Position numbers and translations under genes: made by a program | Assembly: GCA_016791045.1 (NCBI GenBank) | Contig: JAEUNO010000047.1 | Coordinates: forward strand, 62,001-126,000 | Length of the DNA stretch: 64,000 nt | Direction: 5' to 3' | From: Methyloversatilis sp. | Lineage (GTDB): Bacteria; Pseudomonadota; Gammaproteobacteria; Burkholderiales; Rhodocyclaceae | Notes under the pieces: model-generated | Database searches by the model: none | Seen by the model: only the letters and a program-made list of their open reading frames with translations | Told to the model about the DNA's origin: nothing | In this document: piece after piece, positions 34,203 to 43,165 of the stretch | How the letters are laid out: each line of letters starts with the position of its first letter | Numbering within the stretch: position 1 is the first letter of the stretch

Positions 34203-35402
34203 ATGTCGCCGTCTGCCCGGCTCACGCTGCTCATGTGCGCTGCCGAGACGCTGGGCATGACCGGCTTTGCAGCGTATCCGTCCTTTCTGCCCTTGCTGAC
34301 CGGCGCCTGGCAGCTGAGTGGCGCCGAAGCCGGCCTGATCGGCGGCGCCTTCTTCTTCGGCTACATGGTGGCCGTGCCCTTTCTGTCCGGCGTCACCGAC
34401 CGCATCGATGCGCGCGTTGTCTATATGGCGTCCTGCGTGCTGATGGCAGGCGGGACGCTGGGCTTCGCGCTGCTCGCCCGGGGCGTGTGGAGTGGCGCCT
34501 TCTTTCAGGCGCTGTGCGGCGCCGGACTTGCCGGCTGCTACATGCCCGGCCTGCGCGTACTGACCGATCGTGTGTCGACGGACCTCAGCAATCGACCGAT
34601 CGCGTTCTACACCGCGAGCTTCGGCATCGGTACCAGCCTGTCGCTGCTGCTGGCCGGCGCCCTCGGCAATCTGATGGACTGGCGGATCGCGATTGCGCTG
34701 ATGGCGGTCGGCCCCCTCCTGGCGGCCGTCATCGTGTTTGCAGGCACCGCGCCGCATGCGCCGCCCGGTGCCGCCGACGCGCACTGGCTGCCGCGGTTCG
34801 GACCGGTGCTGGCGCACCCGCGGGTGCGCCAGCTGGTGACCGGCTACGCGGTGCATTGCTGGGAACTGTTCGGCCTGCGGTCGTGGATGGTGGCGTTCAT
34901 CGCTTTCGCTTACGGACTGTCGTCGGCGCAGGCCGCGCTGTCGCCGACCGAAGCGGCGGCGCTGATCAACCTGCTCGGACTGCCGGCCAGCATTCTCGGC
35001 AACGAAATGGCCGGACGTGTCGGGCGACGGCGCTGGATCGTCGCCATGATGATCGCCTCGGGCCTGCTCTGCTGGCTGGCCGGCGCGTCGGCGGCGCTGC
35101 CCTGGTGGCTCATGCTGTGCGTGCTGGCGCTGTACAACACGGCTGTGATGGCCGATTCGGCCTCGCTGACCGCCGGCCTTGTGCATGCAGCGCCGGCCGC
35201 ACAGCGCGGAGCGGCGATGGCGCTGTATTCGCTCGGCGGCTTCGGCGCGGGCTTCATCGCGCCGCTGGTGTTCGGCGGCGTGCTGGACCTGTCCGGGGGC
35301 ATCACATCCCCCGTGGCATGGACCTTCGCCTGCGGCACGCTGGGCATCGGTTGCCTGCTGTGGGCACTGACGGTGCTTCGTCGTCCGGCTCGCGCGGCAT
35401 AG
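34203..35402 (+). CDS. Major facilitator superfamily transporter
   Basis: A 399-residue integral membrane protein with about 12 transmembrane helices. The cytoplasmic loop after helix 2 has the MFS-A-like GVTDRIDARVVY, and a second related loop occurs midway (EMAGRVGRRRWIV). The substrate cannot be deduced. Its tight linkage to bioB-bioC and the small protein (two-base gap) suggests cotranscription but does not prove a biotin connection. Confidence 0.88.
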   Translation: MSPSARLTLLMCAAETLGMTGFAAYPSFLPLLTGAWQLSGAEAGLIGGAFFFGYMVAVPFLSGVTDRIDARVVYMASCVLMAGGTLGFALLARGVWSGAFFQALCGAGLAGCYMPGLRVLTDRVSTDLSNRPIAFYTASFGIGTSLSLLLAGALGNLMDWRIAIALMAVGPLLAAVIVFAGTAPHAPPGAADAHWLPRFGPVLAHPRVRQLVTGYAVHCWELFGLRSWMVAFIAFAYGLSSAQAALSPTEAAALINLLGLPASILGNEMAGRVGRRRWIVAMMIASGLLCWLAGASAALPWWLMLCVLALYNTAVMADSASLTAGLVHAAPAAQRGAAMALYSLGGFGAGFIAPLVFGGVLDLSGGITSPVAWTFACGTLGIGCLLWALTVLRRPARAA

Positions 35403-35528
35403 TCCGATCAGATCATGCAGCAGGGTTTTCGCGGCCACAGTCCGGTCATCTTCGCGCCCTAACCTTCCTGTCACACCGTCGGGTGCTGCTGCGCGCCCGC
35501 CGTCCGACAACGGTTCCGGAGATGTCCC

Positions 35529-37475
35529 ATGAAAGCCACCCTCGTCGTGCGCAGGCATACGCTTGCCATCCTGATTTCGTCGCTGTTCGCCGGCCCGGCG
35601 CTGGCCGAAGGTCTGACGCTGCTGCATGTCGGTGACCAGGAGTCATGGTTGCTATCGGCACAGGGCAATCTGCGCGACAACGCTTCGCAGGGTGTGTCGT
35701 TCTATGGCGGTGTCGATCGCCTCGCCAGCGTCATGTTCGCCGCCGAGTCGGCCGCCGAACTGGCCGGCAACACGGTGTTCAAGCTCAACGCCGGTGACGC
35801 CTTCCTGCCCGGGCCCCGCCTGAACGCCAGCTTCGCCAATCTGGGCTCGTCCTACATCGACGGCGGACAGGATTTCTACGACGCCATCGCGATGCGTCAC
35901 ATCGGCTTCGATGCCGCCGTGTTCGGCAATCATGAATTCGACCTCGGCCCGGACGTCGCGGCGCGCTTCGCCCAGGTTTCCGGCACGACGTATCTGTCGT
36001 CCAACCTCAACTTCAGCGCCACGCCCGCGTTCGCGTCGCTGGCGGCGACCGGCACGGTCGCGCCCTACACGCTGCTGAGCACGAATGGCGGCAACAAGGT
36101 GGCGGTGGTCGGTGTCACCACGCCGCTGCTGTCGAGCATCAGTTCGCCCGGCGCGGTGAACCTGACGGCCGGCTGGAGCGCCGGCAATACCGAGGCGCAG
36201 AACCTGCAGGCGCTGGTGCCTTTCGTGCAGCAGCAGATCGACGCTGCGCGCGCCCAGGGTGCCGGCAGCGTCATCGTGATCAGCCACCTGCAGAATGCCG
36301 CCAACGAGCGCGACGTGCTGATCCCCGGACTGCGCGGCGTGGACGTCGTGCTGTCGGGCGGTGGCCACGAACTGATGGCGGACGCCGACGACGCACTCAT
36401 TCCGAATGACGTACGCGCCATCACCGGCCTGCCGCAGACCGTCACGGATGCCGACGGCAAAGGGGTGGCCATGGTGACCTCGAACTTCGGCAACCGTTAT
36501 GTCGGTGAGCTCAACCTGACGCTGGACGACACGACCGGTGTCGTGACCGCGATCAACGGGGCCAATCTGTACCGCGTTTCGGGCGCACTGGCCGACACCG
36601 ACGCGGTGGCGGGCGACAGCTTCCTGAAGACCGCGGTGGTCGATCCGGTGAAGGGCTACATCGACGTGCTGAATGCGACCGTGATCGGTCAGTCGGACGT
36701 CTTCCTGAACGGCAACCGCGGCGCCGCCGGTACGCCCGGCAGCTTCCAGGCAGGTGTGCGCAATGCGGAAACCAATCTGGGCAATCTGGTCGCCGACGCG
36801 ATGCGTCATGCCGGCGGCACCGACATCGCGATCCAGAACGGCGGCGGCATCCGCACCTCGATCAATGCCGGCAATGTCAGCGTGGGCGACACCTTCAACG
36901 TGCTGCCCTTCACCAATCTGGTCGATGTCGCGCCGAGCGTGAATGCGGAACAGCTGAAGACCATCATGGAACATTCGGTCGCCAATGCATCGGCCAGCGG
37001 CAACGCCGACGGTCGCTTCGCCCAGGTGTCCGGCATGCGGGTCGTGTACGACACGACGCGTGCGTCGGGTGAGCGCATCGTCAGCATCGTGCTCGACGAC
37101 GGTACCGTGCTGGTGCAGGGGGGCGAAGTGGTGGATGACGCGCGCAGCTTCTCGCTGACCACGATCGACTTCACCGCCAACGGCGGCGACGGCTACCCGT
37201 TCGCGGCCGCCGGCATCGAATTCGAGAATGCCGTCAGCTCGATCACCTACCAGCAGGCGCTGCAGGAATACATCACCGATGCGACCTCGGAGGGGGGCCT
37301 GGGCGGCGTCATCAGTGCCAGCCGCTACGGCGTCGCCGACCCGCTCGACCCGGCCGGTCGTCTGGTCGATCTGGCGATCTCGCCGGTGCCGGAAGCCGAT
37401 ACCTGGGCCATGTTGCTGGCCGGTCTGGGCCTGCTCGGCGCGGCTGCCCGCCGCCGCAACGCCGTCGCTGCCTGA
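35529..37475 (+). CDS. PEP-CTERM metallophosphatase / 5'-nucleotidase
   Basis: A 648-residue exported enzyme: signal peptide (about 1-26), calcineurin-like phosphoesterase domain (about 28-320) with LLHVGDQE, NAGDAF, FGNHEFDLG and SGGGHE metal motifs, and a 5'-nucleotidase C-terminal domain (about 370-580) with QNGGGIRT. The last 30 residues form a PEP-CTERM sorting tag: VPEADTWAMLLAGLGLLGAAARRR. The tag implies processing by an exosortase encoded elsewhere. It lies upstream of a secreted nuclease, so it could strip phosphate from nucleotides released outside the cell. GGAG precedes the ATG. Confidence 0.93.
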   Translation: MKATLVVRRHTLAILISSLFAGPALAEGLTLLHVGDQESWLLSAQGNLRDNASQGVSFYGGVDRLASVMFAAESAAELAGNTVFKLNAGDAFLPGPRLNASFANLGSSYIDGGQDFYDAIAMRHIGFDAAVFGNHEFDLGPDVAARFAQVSGTTYLSSNLNFSATPAFASLAATGTVAPYTLLSTNGGNKVAVVGVTTPLLSSISSPGAVNLTAGWSAGNTEAQNLQALVPFVQQQIDAARAQGAGSVIVISHLQNAANERDVLIPGLRGVDVVLSGGGHELMADADDALIPNDVRAITGLPQTVTDADGKGVAMVTSNFGNRYVGELNLTLDDTTGVVTAINGANLYRVSGALADTDAVAGDSFLKTAVVDPVKGYIDVLNATVIGQSDVFLNGNRGAAGTPGSFQAGVRNAETNLGNLVADAMRHAGGTDIAIQNGGGIRTSINAGNVSVGDTFNVLPFTNLVDVAPSVNAEQLKTIMEHSVANASASGNADGRFAQVSGMRVVYDTTRASGERIVSIVLDDGTVLVQGGEVVDDARSFSLTTIDFTANGGDGYPFAAAGIEFENAVSSITYQQALQEYITDATSEGGLGGVISASRYGVADPLDPAGRLVDLAISPVPEADTWAMLLAGLGLLGAAARRRNAVAA

Positions 37476-37486
37476 TTCAGCCTCCC

Positions 37487-37512
37487 GGCCCGTCCGCTAT
37501 CGCCGGCGGGCC
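37487..37512. terminator. Weak GC hairpin after the nucleotidase gene
   Basis: ggcccg (37487-37492) pairs with cgggcc (37507-37512), with further GC pairing inside. It is followed by cgcttcgatt rather than a clean T-run, so it is a weak terminator or mRNA-stabilising hairpin between the nucleotidase and nuclease genes. Confidence 0.35.
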
Positions 37513-37548
37513 GCTTCGATTACCCTGCCTTTCTCGCTGGAAATCCAC

Positions 37549-40500
37549 ATGTCATCCTACGACCGCCATGCCTCGCCCCGACTCGCCCTGACGCTGGCCA
37601 TCGCCAGTTTGTTCGTCTCGGCAGCGCACGCCGACAATACGCCGCAGACCCTGCCGTTTGGGCAGGACTGGACGAACATCGGCCTGATCACCGCCAATGA
37701 CAACTGGGGCGGCGTGCCCGGCATCACCGGCTACCGCGGCGATGAACTCACCAGCGCGACCGGCGTCGATCCGCAGACGATCACGGCCGATGGCACCGCA
37801 TCGCCGGTCGACGTGAATGCCAACCAGACCAATCCGAACACCTTCAGCACCGGTGGCGTCACCGAATTCCACCTGACCGATCCGGTCGTCGCACTGACCG
37901 GCTCCGGCACCGCCGATGCGCCCTTCATCCTGCTCTCGCTGAACACCACCGGTCACAGCGGCATCGTCGTGCGCTACGACCTGCGCGATCTCGACGGCTC
38001 GGCCGACAACGCGCAGCAGCAGGTGGCGCTGCAGTACCGCGTCGGCGCCAGCGGCAGCTTCATCAATGTGCCGGAAGCGTATGTCGCAGACGCGACCGAG
38101 GGCCCGTCGCTGGCCGGCAAGGTGACGCCGGTGCAGGTGACGCTGCCGGCCGACGCCGACAACCAGCCGCTGCTGCAGCTGCGTGTGATCACGACCAATG
38201 CGCCGGGCAACGACGAGTGGGTCGGCATCGACAACATATCGGTGCAGGGCGGCGGCAGCGGTGCGGTGAATCAACCCATCGTGACCAGCTGCCCGGCGCT
38301 TGCGCTGCAGGCCGGCGAAGCGGGCAGCGTGACGGTGGCGGCCAGCGACGCCGACAGCGTGGTCGAGGCATTCTCGCTGACCGGTGTGCTGCCGGATGGC
38401 GTGACGGTCGACGGTTTCGCACCGGCGGCGACCGACGGTGGCAGCGCGTCGGCGCAGGTCCGTGTCGCGGCGGGTACCGCGTCCGGCCAGTACAGCATCG
38501 GTCTGCGCTTCACGAACAACGAGGCGCAGGAAGGAACGTGCAGTGTCGATATCACGGTTGCTGCGCCAGCGGCCATCGTGCCCATCCCGGCGATCCAGGG
38601 CAGCGGTGACGAAAGCCCGCTGAACGGTCAGGTCGTCAGCACCGAAGGCGTCGTCAGCGCCGTTTTCCCCGGCCTGAACGGCTACACCCTGCAGGACGAC
38701 GCCGGTGATGGCGACGTAAGCACGTCGGATGGCATTTTCGTGTTTGCGCCGGGCAATTCCGCCGTGGTCGGCCAGCGGCTTCGCCTGACCGCCAGCGTCA
38801 CCGAATTCAACACGGTGACCCAGCTCACGTCGCCCAGCGCCGTGCAGGTACTGGGCAGCGGTGTGTCGATCACGCCGACCGACATCGTGCTGCCGGAAGC
38901 TTTCGAAGGCGAACTGGAGCGCTACGAAGGCATGCTCGTACGCATCACTTCGCCGCTCACCGCGTCGCAGAACTACTTCCAGGGTCGCTACGGTCAGGTG
39001 ACGTTGTCGGCCGAAGGGCGCATGGAAATCCCGACCAACCGCTACCCGGCTGGAAGTGCCGAAGCACTTGCGCTGCGCGACGAGAATGCACGTCGGCGCA
39101 TCGTGCTCGACGACGGTTCGTCCGCACAGAACCCCAACCCGATCCCCTTCATCGGCGCCGACAACACACTGCGTGCCGGCGATACGGTGACCGGCCTGAC
39201 CGGCGTGATCGATCATGGTCTGATCACCGCCGCCAGCGACGGTCCGCGCGACTACAAGCTGCACCCGGTGTTGACGCCGGAATTCAGCCGCGACAATCCG
39301 CGCACTGCCACGCCGGCAGCGGTCGGCGGCAATGTGCGGGTGGCCAGCTTCAATGTGCTGAACTACTTCAGCACGATCGATCAGGCCGGTGCATCGTGCT
39401 TCCCGACCGGTACGCGCAGCGATTGCCGCGGCGCCGACAGCGCGCTCGAATTCACCCGTCAGCGCGACAAGATCGTCGCCGCGCTGCGGGCGATGGACGC
39501 CGACGTGGTCGGCCTGATCGAGATCGAGAACAACGGTCAGGGCGCGGTGAACAATCTGGTGGCCGCGCTGAACGCGTCCGCCGGTGGCGTGGTGTATGCC
39601 GCAGTCGGCCTGCCGGTCGGCGGCACCGGGACCGACGCCATCCGCCAGGCCATGATCTACAAGCCGGCGAAGCTCACGCCGGTCGGCAGCGCGATCAGCG
39701 ACACGGCGACCGTCCACAACCGTCCGCCGCTGGCGCAGACCTTCGCCGCCGCAAACGGCGAGCGCTTCACCGTCATCGTGAATCACTTCAAGTCGAAGTC
39801 CTGCGGCGATGCCGCCGGTGTCGAGGCCGATCAGGGCGACGGTCAGGGCTGCTGGAATCCGCTGCGCGTGCAGCAGGCCGCTGCGCTGCAGACCTTCATC
39901 CAGCAATTGCCCGGTCAGGGTGGCGCGGCCGACGTGCTGGTCATCGGCGACCTGAACGCCTATGCGAAGGAAGATCCCGTTCTTGCGCTGACCTCGGGCG
40001 GTCTGAGCGATCTGGCCGCAGGCATCGAGCTCAATTACACCTACACCTTCGACGGCGAAAGCGGCGCGCTCGACCACGCGCTGGCCAGCGCCGCGCTGGC
40101 CGGCAAGGTGAGCGGCATCACGCAGTGGCACATCAATACCGACGAGCCGTTCGTGATCGACTACAACACCGAGTTCAAGCCGCAGGACCTGTACGCGCCG
40201 ACCGCTTTCCGCTCATCCGACCACGACCCGGTCCTCATCGGGCTGAACCTGCTGCGCACGATCAACGGTGGCGCCGGTCGCGACACGCTGACCGGTACGC
40301 CGGGCGATGACGTCATCACCGGCGGCGAAGGCGCTGACCTGCTGACCGGCGGCACCGGCGCGGACACCTTTGTCTATCGAAGCGTGCGCGACGCGCTCGA
40401 CACCATCACCGACTTCGACCCGCAGCAGGATCGGCTCGATGTGCGACAGCTGCTGGCCGGCGTCACGACCGGCAGTGACCCGCTGATCAGTGGCCACATC

Positions 40501-40638
40501 AGCGTCCGCCAGACCGGACCGAACACGATGGTGCTGTTCGACGCCGACGGGTCTGCCGGTCGCGCCGCGGCCCGTCCGCTGGTGACCCTGCGCAATGTGC
40601 TGCCGGCTCAACTGGGCAGCGCGTCCTTCCTTTACTGA
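37549..40638 (+). CDS. ExeM/NucH-type extracellular endonuclease with C-terminal RTX block
   Basis: A 1029-residue secreted protein. A Sec signal peptide (about 10-29, ending AAHA) is followed by N-terminal beta domains (to about 240), an Ig/cadherin-like domain (about 245-345), an OB-fold-like segment (about 350-540), then the endonuclease/exonuclease/phosphatase domain (about 595-900). The last has VASFNVLNYF, LIEIENNG, VNHFKSKSC, GDLNAYAKEDP and SSDHDP. The C-terminus has RTX-like calcium repeats (GGAGRDTL, GGEGADLL, GGTGADTF) and a typical type I secretion tail. It has no PEP-CTERM tag, unlike both flanking genes. A Sec leader with an RTX tail is an unusual pairing. Confidence 0.92.
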   Translation: MSSYDRHASPRLALTLAIASLFVSAAHADNTPQTLPFGQDWTNIGLITANDNWGGVPGITGYRGDELTSATGVDPQTITADGTASPVDVNANQTNPNTFSTGGVTEFHLTDPVVALTGSGTADAPFILLSLNTTGHSGIVVRYDLRDLDGSADNAQQQVALQYRVGASGSFINVPEAYVADATEGPSLAGKVTPVQVTLPADADNQPLLQLRVITTNAPGNDEWVGIDNISVQGGGSGAVNQPIVTSCPALALQAGEAGSVTVAASDADSVVEAFSLTGVLPDGVTVDGFAPAATDGGSASAQVRVAAGTASGQYSIGLRFTNNEAQEGTCSVDITVAAPAAIVPIPAIQGSGDESPLNGQVVSTEGVVSAVFPGLNGYTLQDDAGDGDVSTSDGIFVFAPGNSAVVGQRLRLTASVTEFNTVTQLTSPSAVQVLGSGVSITPTDIVLPEAFEGELERYEGMLVRITSPLTASQNYFQGRYGQVTLSAEGRMEIPTNRYPAGSAEALALRDENARRRIVLDDGSSAQNPNPIPFIGADNTLRAGDTVTGLTGVIDHGLITAASDGPRDYKLHPVLTPEFSRDNPRTATPAAVGGNVRVASFNVLNYFSTIDQAGASCFPTGTRSDCRGADSALEFTRQRDKIVAALRAMDADVVGLIEIENNGQGAVNNLVAALNASAGGVVYAAVGLPVGGTGTDAIRQAMIYKPAKLTPVGSAISDTATVHNRPPLAQTFAAANGERFTVIVNHFKSKSCGDAAGVEADQGDGQGCWNPLRVQQAAALQTFIQQLPGQGGAADVLVIGDLNAYAKEDPVLALTSGGLSDLAAGIELNYTYTFDGESGALDHALASAALAGKVSGITQWHINTDEPFVIDYNTEFKPQDLYAPTAFRSSDHDPVLIGLNLLRTINGGAGRDTLTGTPGDDVITGGEGADLLTGGTGADTFVYRSVRDALDTITDFDPQQDRLDVRQLLAGVTTGSDPLISGHISVRQTGPNTMVLFDADGSAGRAAARPLVTLRNVLPAQLGSASFLY

Positions 40639-40664
40639 AAACCTGACGCTCCGGAGATACGAAC

Positions 40665-41393
40665 ATGACCTTCAGACCCCTTGCCGCCGCAGCGCTCATC
40701 GCCTCGCTGTTCGCCACCGCAGCGCACGCCGACGTGCGCTTCAGCGAAGACTTCAACAGCGGTTATGCCGCCCAATGGCAGACAGCCGGCGATGTCTCCG
40801 AACAGGACAATTCGGGTGATCTCTACATCGCTCTCACCACGGCGTCACCGGCGTTCGAGGATGACTTTCCGCTGCCCGCAGGCATCTTCAACCTGACCGG
40901 CGTGGCACCGGTGGAGACCGGCCTTGCACTGGAATCGCTCGTCGGCGCGGCGCCCGGCGCCTTCGACCGTGGCGATGACTTCGCGTATGAAGGTTCAGCC
41001 ATCTGGCGGACGGTGAACGTGAATGTCGGCGACGTGCTGCGCTTCGATTGGCTGCTCGCCACCAACGAAGTCGGCATGGACGCCCGTCCCGACTTCGGCT
41101 TTCTCGCGGTCGATGGCGACATCACGCGCATCGCCTCGTCGGCTGATGCCACGTCAGACCCGATTCTGGATTTTGCCGCCGACACCGGCATCCGCAGCTT
41201 CGAGTACGTATTCACGCGCGGCGGTGCGGTACAGCTGGCGTTCGGTGTCGTCGATGTGGGCGACTTCGGCGTGACGACCGCACTGGCGATCGACAACGTG
41301 AGCATCACCGCGGTGCCGGAACCGGAAAGCTGGGCGCTGATGCTGGCGGGCCTGATCGGTGTGGCGGGCGCCGCCCGTCGCGCGCGTCGCTGA
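40665..41393 (+). CDS. PEP-CTERM sorting-domain protein
   Basis: A 242-residue exported protein: signal peptide (about 1-23, ending AAHA), a beta-rich domain starting FSEDFNSGYAAQW (a jelly-roll/lectin-like beginning common in PEP-CTERM proteins), and the tag VPEPESWALMLAGLIGVAGAARRARR at the C-terminus. No catalytic motif is seen. It begins 26 bases after the nuclease gene with a GGAG ribosome site, so it is likely in the same operon. It may bind extracellular polymer. Confidence 0.85.
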   Translation: MTFRPLAAAALIASLFATAAHADVRFSEDFNSGYAAQWQTAGDVSEQDNSGDLYIALTTASPAFEDDFPLPAGIFNLTGVAPVETGLALESLVGAAPGAFDRGDDFAYEGSAIWRTVNVNVGDVLRFDWLLATNEVGMDARPDFGFLAVDGDITRIASSADATSDPILDFAADTGIRSFEYVFTRGGAVQLAFGVVDVGDFGVTTALAIDNVSITAVPEPESWALMLAGLIGVAGAARRARR

Positions 41394-41402
41394 ACGACGT
41401 CC

Positions 41403-42074
41403 TCACGTCGTCTGCGCCGCCACGTGCGCGCGCAGGCGGCGGGCGTGCCACAGGCGCACGGCGAACAGCGTGGCGAGGATGCAGGCGTAAAGGATGGGTT
41501 CGGTCAGGTCCTTCTTCACCAGCCACCAGTAGTGCGCCACGCCGAGGATGCCGACGACGTACACGAGCTTGTGCAGCCGCTGCCAGGCCCGGCCGCCGAG
41601 CCGGCGCACCATGCCGTTGGTCGAGGTCGCGGCGAGCGGCAGCAGCAGCAGGAACGCACCGAACCCGATGGTGATGAAGGGCCGCTTGATGATGTCCTTC
41701 ACGATGCCTTCGATGTCGAAGAACTGGTCCAGCCACAGATAGGTGAGCAGGTGCAGGCTGGCGTAGAAGAACGCGTACAGCCCGAGCATGCGGCGCAGGC
41801 GTACCAGCCAGTGCCAGCCGGTAACCTGGCGCAGCGGCGTCACGGCCAGCGTCACCAGCAGCAGGCGCAGCGTCCAGTCACCGGTGGCGCGCGTGATGTG
41901 TTCGATCGGGTTGGCGCCCAGCAGGTCGGCATATGCGCCGAATGCCAGCCAGGCCAGCGGCACCAGACAGGCGAGCCAGACGATGCGCCACAGCCAGCGG
42001 AACACGGCGGGCCCCGGTGTCCAGGCGCGTGCGCTGCGGCCCGGTGGCGCTGCGGTCGAGGCACGTGCCTGCAC
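41403..42074 (-). CDS. msrQ: MsrQ haem-binding membrane subunit of the MsrPQ methionine sulfoxide reductase
   Basis: A 223-residue YedZ-type cytochrome b with about six transmembrane helices and conserved His residues for haem (ASLHLLTYLW, LHKLVYVVGILGVAHYWW). It passes electrons from the respiratory chain to MsrP. It starts with GTG one base after the msrP stop, so the pair is an operon. Its 3' end faces the PEP-CTERM gene with a small 7-bp hairpin (41394-41411) in between. Confidence 0.95.
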   Translation of the reverse strand: MQARASTAAPPGRSARAWTPGPAVFRWLWRIVWLACLVPLAWLAFGAYADLLGANPIEHITRATGDWTLRLLLVTLAVTPLRQVTGWHWLVRLRRMLGLYAFFYASLHLLTYLWLDQFFDIEGIVKDIIKRPFITIGFGAFLLLLPLAATSTNGMVRRLGGRAWQRLHKLVYVVGILGVAHYWWLVKKDLTEPILYACILATLFAVRLWHARRLRAHVAAQTT

Positions 42075-42075
42075 C

Positions 42076-43029
42076 TCAGTAGTACTTCCTCAGGTCCATG
42101 CCCGTGTAGAGCGACGCAACCTGATCGCCGTATCCATTGAACATGAGCGTCTTGCGCTTCGAAAACTCGCCGATGCGCCGTTCGCGTCCCTGGCTCCAGC
42201 GCGGGTGGTCGACGTCCGGATTCACATTCGAATAGAAGCCGTACTCGCGACCGGCGGCGCGCGACCAGGCGCTCAGCGGCTCCTTGTCGGTGAAGCGGAT
42301 CTTCACGATCGACTTCGCACTTTTGAAGCCGTACTTCCATGGCACCACCAGCCGCATCGGTGCGCCGTTCTGGTTCGGCAGCACTTCGCCATACAGGCCC
42401 ACCGCCATGAGGGTGAGCGGATGCATGGCTTCGTCGAGCCGCAGGCCTTCGACATATGGCCACTCGAGCACCGCGCTGCGCACGCCGGGCATGGTTTTCG
42501 GATCGGCCAGCGTGGTGAATTCGACGTACTTCGCGCTGCCCAGCGGCTCGACCTGCCTGAGCAGCACTGACAGCGGAAGGCCGACCCAGGGCACGACCAT
42601 CGACCATGCTTCGACGCAGCGCAGCCGGTAGATGCGTTCCTCCAGCGGCGCCAGCTTCAGCACCTCCTCGATGCCCAGCGTCCTGGGCTTCTGCACCAGG
42701 CCCTCGATGCTCACCGTCCACGGCCGGGTGGACATGCGGTGGGCGTTCTTCGACGGATCGCTCTTGTCGGTACCGAATTCATAGAAATTGCAGTAGCTGG
42801 TGATGTCCTCGTAGTCGTTCAGCTTCTCGTCGGTCGAGAAGGGGCTCTTCACCAGTGGCCCGAGTTTGTCGCCACGCTTGCCCTGCGCATCGGCGACCCC
42901 CGGCAGGCCGCCGAGCAGCGCCGCACCGGCACCCAGTCCGGCTGCCCGGATGAAGTCGCGGCGGGTGTCGAACAGCGCGCGTGGCGTGATGTCGGATGGC
43001 ACGATGTCGGCCGGGCGTTTGATCAGCAT
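42076..43029 (-). CDS. msrP: MsrP periplasmic Mo-dependent methionine sulfoxide reductase subunit
   Basis: A 317-residue molybdoenzyme (YedY family) repairing oxidised methionine in periplasmic proteins. A twin-arginine signal (RRDFIRAAG, residues 23-31) precedes the sulfite-oxidase fold. The molybdenum ligand is Cys138 in [11 protein letters not shown], followed by [10 protein letters not shown] and [14 protein letters not shown]. The ATG 43029 (MLIKRP) is preceded by GAGGAGCTT. Mog and MoeB of the cofactor pathway are also in this window. Confidence 0.96.
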   Translation of the reverse strand: MLIKRPADIVPSDITPRALFDTRRDFIRAAGLGAGAALLGGLPGVADAQGKRGDKLGPLVKSPFSTDEKLNDYEDITSYCNFYEFGTDKSDPSKNAHRMSTRPWTVSIEGLVQKPRTLGIEEVLKLAPLEERIYRLRCVEAWSMVVPWVGLPLSVLLRQVEPLGSAKYVEFTTLADPKTMPGVRSAVLEWPYVEGLRLDEAMHPLTLMAVGLYGEVLPNQNGAPMRLVVPWKYGFKSAKSIVKIRFTDKEPLSAWSRAAGREYGFYSNVNPDVDHPRWSQGRERRIGEFSKRKTLMFNGYGDQVASLYTGMDLRKYY

Positions 43030-43165
43030 GGTGAAGCTCCTCGTTGTACGCTGCAGGGTGTCCGGACGGGGGATCGGCATTCAATCGCGTGCGGCCTGCG
43101 ATCGAACGCAACAGACCCCAGTGCTGACCGGCCGCATCCGCGCGACCTTACCTGTATGACTGCAG

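Noticed and set aside
35443..35474. Possible Pho box before the nucleotidase (CGGTCAT and CTGTCAC)
   Set aside because: The half-sites are 25 bases apart, not the 11-base period of PhoB boxes, and only one is a good match. Phosphate control remains an idea from gene content only.
37552..40131. 859-codon minus-strand frame opposite the nuclease gene
   Set aside because: The plus strand encodes a clear EEP nuclease with motifs; the antisense product has no recognisable domain and typical shadow composition.
41394..41411. Intrinsic terminator between the PEP-CTERM gene and msrQ
   Set aside because: The 7-bp stem has no U-tract on either strand; too weak to call as a terminator.
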